A program made the translations under genes and the position numbers. The notes beneath the pieces are model-generated. The model ran no database searches. It was not told where the DNA came from and saw only the letters and a list, made by a program, of their open reading frames with translations. Below, piece after piece: positions 56,034-64,000 of a stretch of DNA of 64,000 nucleotides. Position 1 is the stretch's first letter. The number at the start of each line of letters is the position of its first letter. Source of the DNA: Leucogyrophana mollusca (lineage: Eukaryota; Basidiomycota; Agaricomycetes; Boletales). The DNA lies in NCBI GenBank assembly GCA_021014945.1, contig MU266417.1, positions 1 to 64,000 on the forward strand, read 5' to 3'.

Positions 56034-58040
56034 ATGTCCGAGAAGAGTACCCCTTCCCGGGAACTCGCGGATGAAAACCAACAGGCCGCATCAGACGGCG
56101 GTTCTTCTCACCCAAATCTCACACCGGATGAACAGACTCTTCACGAACAGACGTCGGGAAAGCTGGACAAGTACCTGGGCGAGGCACCAGACGGAGGGTT
56201 CAAAGCGTGGTCGGTGGTGGTAGCGTGAGTGCCCTAACATCACTATCCCGAGCCGTGACTGTATGACTGACATAGTTGTCGTCAAGCATAGCGCTGTGCA
56301 CATTTTCAACGTGAGTCCGTTTCTCTGGGATTCCGGGAAACTCAGTGTGTATTGGGAACTCATTCCGGTCTGAAGTTTTGGTTACGTCAACGCTTGGGGG
56401 GTAAGAACCATCGTCCTCTGATAATGCTCATATATACTAAGCCTCCTCCCAGGTGTTCCAAGCATACTATGAAGAGAATCTATTGTCCGATTCTACACCA
56501 TCGAACATGTAAGTAAATTCCTTTTCCTTTCTCTCCAGTCGCCGATTGTCCTTCCTCCAGCGCATGGATAGGTTCAGTGCAGGTAAGACGCTCATCCCAA
56601 TCCGTTTGGAACAATCGAGCTGACTGTTGTTCATCTCGCAGTACGCATTATGCTTCTTGCCCGGCCTGGTCACTGGACGGCTATTCGATCTAGGATATTT
56701 CAAGATACCCTACTTTATCGCAAGCTGTCTCGTCATTTTATGTACCTTCCTCATCGCGGAATGCACGCAGTACTGGCAATTCTTCCTGTGTCAGGGAGTC
56801 GGCGTTGGCGTGTGTACCTCTTTTTTGCATCTCCCTTTCATTTCTCAAGCCCGATTTAGTTGGCTTGTGGAATAGTTTTTGGTCCTGCACTGGGGATTGT
56901 GTCACACTGGTTTAAGAAAAGGCGTGGTTTGGCGCTCGGCATTACTGCTATCGGCTCGTCGTGCGGTGGTACTCTGTTCCCAGTGGCTGCGCAGAACCTT
57001 TTCCCGCTTGTTGGGTAAAAAGTCCCCTCCATGTGAGCCGCACGTTCAACTGATTTTTTTACATAGGTTCAAATGGAGTGTCAGAATATTTGGTTTCATG
57101 CTCCTACTCACCCTTGGAATATCCAATATCGTGAGTCTTCCACGCTACTTAGAGATGCATAATCTGACACGAAGTGTGCAGCTAATAGACCGAAGGCTTC
57201 CTCCAGTCAATGTGACTGGAGGCCTTTTCAACTGGGCAGCACTTCGTAACCCGGCCTACGCTGTTTATTGCCTATCTGGCTGCCTCACTTTCTTGGGACT
57301 TTATACAGGTATGATAAGCCCTCTGCACGCTGTTCAGGCGAGCCGGCACTCACTCCGGACGACAGTACTTACATATATCCCCGTCAGCGCGGAATTGGCG
57401 GGAGTAAATAGTGATTTTGCGTTTTATTTGATCGCAATCGCCAATGCCTCTTCCGCTTTCGGACGTCTCACCGCAGGATTACTCGCGGACAAAGTCGGTG
57501 CGTGACGACCTCGGTCTGTTAATTTAAGAGCGTACCAACATTATCTCGCAGGCGCCCTTAACATCATGACACCGTTTACTGCTGTAGCAGGGATTCTCAC
57601 CTTTGGCTGGCCATTCGCAAGGTCTCAAGGTAGCCTGATCGGCATCGCGGTCGTATACGGGTGGGTCCTTCTATGTATTAATTGGTGGGGTGCATGTTGT
57701 TGACTCGGACGTGAACCCAGGTTTTCGTGCGGTGCATATGTTTCTCTATTGGCCGCTCCGGCTATAGCGATGGGTGATATCGGAGACGTGGGCCGTCGGG
57801 TTGGGATGTTTATGTCCTTTGCCGCCATCGGCGCGTTGGCCGGCCCACCGATATCTGGAGCTATCAACGATGCGACGGGAGGTTTCGAGGACGTCGGGTA
57901 TTATGCAGGTGCGCGTGCACGTTGCCTGACATAACACAGTACTCAACACCCTACTTTCAGGTGGCATTGTCATATTCTCGGTGGGTCTGCTGCTCCTCAC
58001 ACGCTATCTGCACCTTGGACACCTGTGGGGGAAGTTTTAA
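56034..58040 (+). CDS. Monocarboxylate transporter-like MFS protein (MCT/SLC16 type)
   Basis: ATG 56034 (MSEKSTPSRELADENQQAAS) with a polar N-terminus, then LGEAPDGGFKAWSVVVA, the conserved DGGxxAW entry of the family. Exons give FGYVNAWGVFQAYYEENLLS, YALCFLPGLVTGRLFDLGYF, WFKKRRGLALGITAIGSSCG, FNWAALRNPAYAVYCLSGCL, VLTYIPVSAELAGVNSDFAF, IANASSAFGRLTAGLLADKV, and AIGALAGPPISGAINDATGG. The order and the RRGLALG loop match fungal MCT-like proteins. About 11 short introns. Substrate not predictable. Ends TAA 58040. Confidence 0.85.
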
Positions 58041-58589
58041 GGTCTGGCCGTCTGTTGCATCCTGATGCAGGGCATACGGAATATCAACAGATATATATTT
58101 TACAAACCATAACAAGGAATGCAAGCACGATACACTAATCACGCAGCACATTATGTCTAATGTCCATAGAACACAACCTGTATAGATTGGAGTTGTCCAC
58201 CTTTAGCTTGATGAGAGAGGTGTGACCGTGTGGGCGAGTGCACCAGTGCGAATACTTTCAGAATCGCCACCAATAATGGTGGTCTACCGGTGTAATTCGT
58301 TCTCATGACCGACTTTGAAGGCGGTGTCCTTGTCTGGGTACCGCTACAGGGACACTGGCGATATATGCTTGCGGGAAGATATACTCAGACTGATCATCAG
58401 ATAAAATGAAATAGGACATAATTTTCTGAATCGTAGAAATGAGTGAGTTAGGAGTCTACCAGGCCAGTCCTACGACAAAACAAAACAAAACCCTAAGAAA
58501 GTGATATATCCCCCTTATATAAATGTAAGGCTGAACTTATGAAGTTCCTTGCGTGAAGCCAGGCCATCCGAGAGCTGGATCGCTACCAT

Positions 58590-59300
58590 AGCTCTTCAGA
58601 TGAGCGGCCCCCGAAGAAGGGTGAATCTCAACCACAGACGCTTTTCGGTGCAACACAACGTAAACTCCCAGAAATCAAGTTTCTGGGGGAGATATTAACT
58701 CGGTCGAATCAAAACCTCGCCTTGTTGGACGAAGAGCTCAGAGCAGCCAAGGAACACTTACAAGAATCTCACGCTACACTTGCATGTGCCCAGGAAAAGG
58801 CAGCATGGCACAGCGAATTATTGACTATGAACGCAAGAAGCTCAAACGCTCGGAAACCGCACTGGAGAAGAAGCAGCAGGATGAAGTGTTGATGCTTGAG
58901 GGATCTGCAGACGGCTGGAGAATGCAAAGGCTCGCGAGGAGCTTCGTGAGAGTCACCCGAAAATCTGGCCGTTGAAGGTGCGACGTTAACGCAATGCACA
59001 ATGAGGGATCAAGGCTGTTTTATCACGGAATAAGCTGCATACTTTCAAGCTTCTCCACAAAGAAGTCTTTAAAAAGGAGGCCAGGTCCCTTGCACGGTTC
59101 CTGGTGCGGACTGGCCCAGGAGTGAATCGAAGGGGGAGGGGTATTCAAAAGATCGCACAGCCTGCAGTTCATCCACAAGTCATGTAATCATGAGTCATCG
59201 CACTGTGGCCAGGGTGTTGATTGAAGGGAGATTGGCCATGCGAGTTCAGCCTGGCTACGACATCTCACAAGCCAAAGGTGACTTACCCATTCTTAACATC
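58590..59300 (+). pseudogene. Broken coiled-coil gene of a repetitive agaricomycete family
   Basis: Segments in order: EIKFLGEILTRSNQNLALLD and EELRAAKEHLQESHATLACA, then after a frame change YERKKLKRSETALEKKQQDE, then KLHTFKLLHKEVFKKEARSL and ARFLVRTGPGVNRRGRGIQK, and after stop codons SHRTVARVLIEGRLAMRVQP and GYDISQAKG. From memory this coiled coil plus 'RTVxRxxxEGxxAxxxQxxxE' pattern belongs to uncharacterised proteins found in many copies in agaricomycetes. Two frame changes and stops show decay. Confidence 0.5.
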
Positions 59301-61027
59301 CACTGCGGCCAAAAGCATTGCCTAATCCCTGATTTACATGCACTGGCCGTGGGTGATAGTACGGCACTAAGAAACGTCAACATGTTAAGCTGAAAGCACG
59401 ATCTTATGACCAAGCTTGGTGACGGCGCCCCACGCAAGCGCCATGCTCGCGTCATCTCCGTCGCATCATCTGCAAATTACACCAGCAAATCGGTGATCCA
59501 GCACAACAATGTCCGGATTTACTGTACCTCGCATGGACACCTTGTGTCCCTCCAGCCTTTCCTGCAACCAGACTTTCTGCCGAGCGCGCGACGCTACAAT
59601 CTCACCAGGTGATAGTAGTCCTTTGCAGAGCTTACTGACAAATGACGGTTGATCACGAAAGCCAAGTTTCGTTGACTATCATGGAGCTCAGTGGTGCTTG
59701 TGTCGGTCAGCGCAGATTTGTTCGAGTGAACAGAGCTCGGCGCCAAACTAGGTCTCGGTCAGGGGAAGAAGCGAGGTCATGTCCGACTCCCCAGAGACTG
59801 GGGAGAGACAAACCGTTACTCGGACTGAGCACGAAAACTAAATACTTTAATTTTTTGAACACAACACCTTCCTAATTTGTCGATATCTTTTCTTTGCAAA
59901 GCCTTCCCAGATGTTGATGATCGTCAGGTATAGAGGTATGTTAGGCGCTGTGGGGACTCGGAAAATGGTTCACCCCCAATGGAACTCTTCCGGTTAAGAT
60001 TGTCGTCACCCAATATTCTCAAGTCTTGCGCACTAATTATCCAATTCAGTAGTGGGTCATAGTCTACACACAAACCAAATATTGCCGTCGGCGAGCACAC
60101 ATGCGCCAGATACACATAACGGGGGCTACTCACGAAAAATCTCATTCTGGTATACGGGAGAACCTATAACTGCCCTAATAGTGAACGAAGTGGTGACCCA
60201 TTTGTCGGAGATGCGAGGAAGAATGAGCACCAGAAACTTGAATGTTGACAGCGCAACTGGGCTATGAAAATTGGATGGTGAATAGAACTGCCAGAGTTGG
60301 TGTAAAGCGTTTCTCCGGATCGCAGATGAGGTGGATCAGGTGCTAAAGGATGTTCCCCATTCCCTTCTGAACCAGTATCTAGGGTGCCTGAATTGCCCCA
60401 GAGGTCCCCTTAATGCTTGCTGACCTGTGATATGATGGGATGCACAGCCATAGCATTTCGGTGTCGCTCTGGACGTTCCGTGCTCTCCGTGGGCGGATGG
60501 TTTACGGGGACCGACACAGCGTGTCCCGATTTCGTCGCCATTGACAGCTGCAACTCAAGGTCGGCGGCTATCAAGGAACGTTTCAGTGAGTTCCATGCAA
60601 GCTCTCAACTGACCATTTCTCCCGCCGAATTGGAATGATGGCTTGGAGAATCGTGATGGGGAATTGAGTTGAAACCGAAGAGAGCCGTTTAACAGAACTG
60701 CCCTAATACTGCCCGATTTGATAGGTAATGAACGGAACGATGTAGACACAGATTTACTAGCAGGTTGATGTCCGTTTTGCCGAAGCCGTCACTTGGCCGT
60801 TACACTAGTTTTGCCTGCGGAGAGCTGTGGCGGTCACATTGAGCTGAGTCTGAATATAAACGGCAGATTCCGCATGAGCCACCCGGTCCCGACAAGCCCA
60901 GAAAATTTGTCGAGATCAAGTCAGTACCGTCAGGTTCCATCGATACACCCATCCCAACCACCAAATCACATCCAAGCCTTGTCGACTTACGAAGTCGACC
61001 CTTGGATAACAAAACTAGAAAACTCTC
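59300..61027. other. 1.7 kb without a recognised gene
   Basis: Between the coiled-coil relic and eIF4A. No open frame is convincing. The start may still be decayed repeat DNA. Near 60850 the sequence gaatataaacgg is a TATA-like candidate about 170 bp before the eIF4A start. Confidence 0.45.
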
Positions 61028-62570
61028 ATGTCAGCGTAAGGCCTAGTCTATCATTCTGAAGTTCAGGGACAAAAATTGATTTTATTTTCGTGCGTTTGCA
61101 GTGAAGAGACGCTACAGGATGTTGCCGAGAACGAGATCGAGTCCAACTGGGACCAGGTCGTCGACAAGTGCGCTGAGAACTTACATATCTGTCTCGTTCG
61201 GCCAGGCTGATCGCGGCCTACACAGCTTCGATAACATGGACTTGAAGCCCGAGCTACTCCGGGGTGTTTATGCCTATGGGTGAGCGCTCCCGATGTTGAA
61301 GAGTCGAGTAACCATTCTGACAATACTTCAGTTTCGAGAGACCCTCTGCAATTCAACAGCGTGCCATCGTACCCGTCGTGAAGGGCCATGATGTTATCGC
61401 CCAGGCGCAATCTGGTACAGGAAAGACTGCCACTTTCTCCATCTCCATTCTTCAGCAGCTGGACATGTCCATCAAAGGCTGCCAGGCGCTCATCCTCGCG
61501 CCCACCCGTGAGCTCGCGCAGCAAATTCAAAAAGTCGTCATCGCCCTCGGCGACTATATGAATATCGAATGCCACGCATGTGTCGGTGGCACCAATGTCC
61601 GTGAGGATATGGCTAAACTCCAGGAGGGAGTTCAAGTTGTTGTTGGTACCCCTGGACGGGTGTACGACATGATCAACCGAAGGGCTCTCAGGACCGACAA
61701 CATCAAGATTTTCTGCCTCGACGAAGCCGATGAAATGTTGTCCCGTGGGTTCAAGGACCAGATTTACGAGCTCTTCCAGCTTCTTCCTCAGGAAACTCAG
61801 GTTGTTCTCCTTTCCGCTACCATGCCCGCCGATGTTTTGGAAGTCACGAAGAAGTTCATGCGTGATCCCGTCCGTATTCTCGTCAAGAGGGACGAGTTGA
61901 CTTTGGAAGGTATCAAGCAATTCTACATTGCCGTTGAGAAGGAAGAGTGGAAACTCGACACGCTTTGCGATCTTTACGAGACTGTTACAATCACCCAGGC
62001 CGTCATCTTCTGTAACACCAGGCGGAAGGTTGACTGGTTGACGGAGAAAATGCACTCGCGTGAATTCACCGTCTCTGCCATGGTCAGTATCGCCAGACTC
62101 ATCGTTCAAACTTGCGGACTTATGACTTTTGTGCCTGTTTAGCACGGTGATATGGAGCAAAAGCAGCGTGAAGTCCTGATGAAGGAGTTCCGCTCCGGTT
62201 CATCCCGTGTCCTGATCACTACGGATCTTCTCGCTCGTGGAATCGATGTGCAACAGGTCTCGCTTGTTATCAACTACGACTTGCCCACGAACAGGGAGAA
62301 CTACATCCATCGTATCGGTCGCGGCGGCCGTTTCGGACGCAAGGGTGTTGCCATCAACTTTGTAACAACCGACGACGTACGGATGCTGAGAGATATTGAA
62401 CGTGAGTATTATTTCGGTGATAAATCAACCGTAACTGAAACCCATCACCCCCAAAGAATTCTACAACACACAAATTGACGAGATGCCTTTGAACGTCGCG
62501 TAAGTGCCATTCCTCCGGTTGTTACTGCTTGACCGATCTAACGAGATACGTTTCCAGTGACCTCATTTAG
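61028..62570 (+). CDS. TIF1: Eukaryotic initiation factor eIF4A (DEAD-box RNA helicase)
   Basis: A short first coding exon (ATG 61028, 8 nt: MSA) is joined to [20 protein letters not shown], then [20 protein letters not shown]. All motifs are present: Q motif [20 protein letters not shown], Ia PTRELAQ, Ib [43 protein letters not shown] and [15 protein letters not shown]. The end [18 protein letters not shown] is canonical, at TAG 62570. About 397 residues. It unwinds 5' UTR structure in eIF4F. Five introns; the last two are in the C-terminal coding region. A long antisense frame on the minus strand is a codon-bias shadow. Confidence 0.96.
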
Positions 62571-63301
62571 ATGATTGGTCTACGGACCTTGCTTACGACG
62601 CCGTTTTGAAATAATGCCATGCCCTCTTTTCTTGGTCTCTCTTTCGTTTTTCCACCCTGTGTCCTTACAGTAAAATGGCTCGGTCATGTACCGGGCGCTG
62701 TTCTGCCATTCTTTCGTATTACATCTGTCACTGTAGCTGCATCCTCTTACTGTTTCTACGACTGTTCTCATGAGATGGAAGTGGGGAGGATATATATAAC
62801 AGTTCAACATCCTTGCGCGGGTGAGTAAGAACCCGGAACGGCATCGAACTTGGGAAGCAGACAGATCGCATAGCCTCGTCGCGGTGCCTCTACGGCTTTC
62901 TTCGTATGTGATCCTATTTGTGATGATCGAGCCCTGTATTCGAGGCTGTGAAAAGCTGCGCAAGGCTTTCTTCCCGTAGCCCAGCGACTCGTGGCCGACA
63001 CCATCAGCCGTGCCTCTTCCCGACCCGCTGCTAACTGGGCTCTACTATATATTGTCATCCGGCCAGACTCACTAACAGTCCAGCCCCGATCTCATCTCTG
63101 CCGAGGGCTGTTTACCTGAGCCTTTTATTTTCTTCATAAAGAGGCTCATGTCCCCTGCTGCCATTATCAGCTTATAAAGGGCCCCCCGCCCAATTCCATC
63201 AACAATCCCTCTTGACACACCAGATATTCCCCCGCTTGTCCTCCTTCAAATTCTAAACTTGTGTAACGTTCTTCTCGAGATCAATCACCGTTAAAGTTGT
63301 C
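62571..63301. promoter_or_regulatory. Intergenic region with a TATA box before the phosphatase gene
   Basis: Holds the 3' end of eIF4A and the promoter of the next gene. A strong TATA box, ttataaaggg, lies at 63171-63180, about 130 bp before the start codon, followed by a C-rich tract. A second TATA-like tatatataac sits at 62792 without an obvious gene. Confidence 0.55.
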
Positions 63302-63927
63302 ATGGTGAGTCGTCTTTTGAGCGGCTCTCTGTCGATGGGCCTGTACTTTCCCCCATCACCTCTGACATATAATTTCAGCAGCGCAGAAAGTTGTCCTTAT
63401 CTTCGCAGCCCCAGACCGTTCATTCAACAATGTCCAACTGGCCATCTTCGCCCTCAGTGCAGACCCCCTACCCGGCACGACCTTCCGGAGCGTCAGAAAT
63501 ACTACCCAGACTATACGTCTCCGATCTCAGCTTCGCCGAAAACCCCGCCGCACTCGTCTCGCTAGGCATCACGCATATTCTCTCCGCCATGCGCGGGTTT
63601 GTCGCAGCGCCTCAAGGGCTTCATATACACCGCGCTCAGTTCCCACTCGAAGATCTCCCCTTTTCAGAGCTTGCCGCTCATCTACCGGGGACAACCGCCT
63701 TTCTCCGCAGCGCACTGCACGATCCCAACGCCAGGGTACTCGTCCACTGCATGGAGGGTGTGAGCCGCAGTACGAGCGTCGTGTGTGCCTTCCTTATCGC
63801 CGAGTACGGGTGGACACCCGCACAAGCCATTCAGTTTGTCAAATCGAGAAGAAGGTCAGCAGAACCCAATATGGGATTCGTACAGCAGCTGCAGGAGTAC
63901 GCAGATTCACTAAGACCGGCATCATGA
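63302..63927 (+). CDS. Small dual-specificity protein phosphatase
   Basis: I start it at ATG 63302, immediately followed by a GTGAGT donor; the 74-nt intron (63305-63378) joins ATG to QRRKLSLSSQPQTVHST in frame. Otherwise the start is ATG 63391 or 63430. The domain reads EILPRLYVSDLSFAENPAAL, LGITHILSAMRGF, then FPLEDLPFSELAAHLPGTTA (with the general-acid Asp), the signature loop VLVHCMEGVSRSTSVV (HCxxGxxR), and YGWTPAQAIQFVKSRRRSAE, PNMGFVQQLQEYADSL. It fits atypical DUSPs of about 180 residues. Substrate unknown. Stops TGA 63927. Confidence 0.88.
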
Positions 63928-64000
63928 TGTGGGGAAGGACATATGGACCTATGTGATGTGGCGTGTGGCGAGCATGATGCATAGCGGACGGACGTTGACA
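63928..64000. other. Right window edge
   Basis: 73 bases of 3' flank after the phosphatase gene. No feature. Confidence 0.5.

Noticed and set aside
61063..62160. 365-codon antisense open frame opposite eIF4A
   Set aside because: It mirrors exons and runs through introns of a highly expressed, codon-biased gene; the translation has no family features. This is the usual complementary-frame shadow.
1..64000. CRISPR arrays, operons, Shine-Dalgarno sites
   Set aside because: Short introns and gene content are eukaryotic; the only regular repeat array lacks spacers.

Overview
This window is nuclear DNA from a basidiomycete fungus, most likely an agaricomycete. Nearly every gene is cut by short (about 45-75 nt) GT-AG introns with CTAAN-like branch points, genes lie densely on both strands, and the repeats (Ngaro-type tyrosine-recombinase retrotransposon, hAT remnants, F-box relics, a decayed coiled-coil repeat gene) are of kinds common in that group. 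I spliced genes by eye from protein continuity and splice consensus, so exon edges are inferences unless stated.

Layout. 1-4389: a graveyard of diverged TATA-bearing repeats with TG...CA-like termini, interleaved with broken hAT transposase pieces. 4390-10042: a nearly complete Ngaro-like retrotransposon (Gag, RT-RNase H and tyrosine recombinase on the minus strand) with split direct repeats A1 - body - B1 A2 - B2. 10043-11340: a ~71-bp minisatellite that abuts the retrotransposon. 11399-14650: a DUF2235 (Tle1-like) hydrolase with an armadillo-like tail, plus a tandem duplicate of its last module that still reads as a spliced small gene. 14651-17309: sparse DNA with one uncertain gene.

From 17310 to the end the window is mostly conserved housekeeping: TFIIIC WD40 subunit (Tfc6/Sfc6-like), a zinc-type MDR oxidoreductase, the Hel2/ZNF598 ribosome-collision E3 ligase, mitochondrial ribosomal protein mL54, an F-box relic, a choline-transporter-like membrane protein (PNS1/SLC44), a DHA2-type MFS exporter, divergent 26S proteasome lid genes RPN6 and RPN7, a BTB protein, a half-size ABC transporter, an F-box/LRR-like protein, a PMT2-family protein O-mannosyltransferase, fibrillarin, a monocarboxylate-type MFS transporter, eIF4A and a small dual-specificity phosphatase. 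A theme is protein synthesis and turnover (TFIIIC, fibrillarin, eIF4A, mL54, Hel2, RPN6, RPN7), though only RPN6/RPN7 look arranged for co-regulation, sharing a 176-bp promoter with a repeated 9-mer.

The most unusual observations are the polarity of the split repeats of the Ngaro element and its triple-frame coding with a probable gag intron; the paired TATA repeats flanking hAT fragments in opposite orientations; the self-duplicated ARM module beside the minisatellite; and several splicing oddities (a 7-nt microexon, a GC-AG intron, a degenerate GA-donor intron that stays in frame, and a start-codon-only exon).
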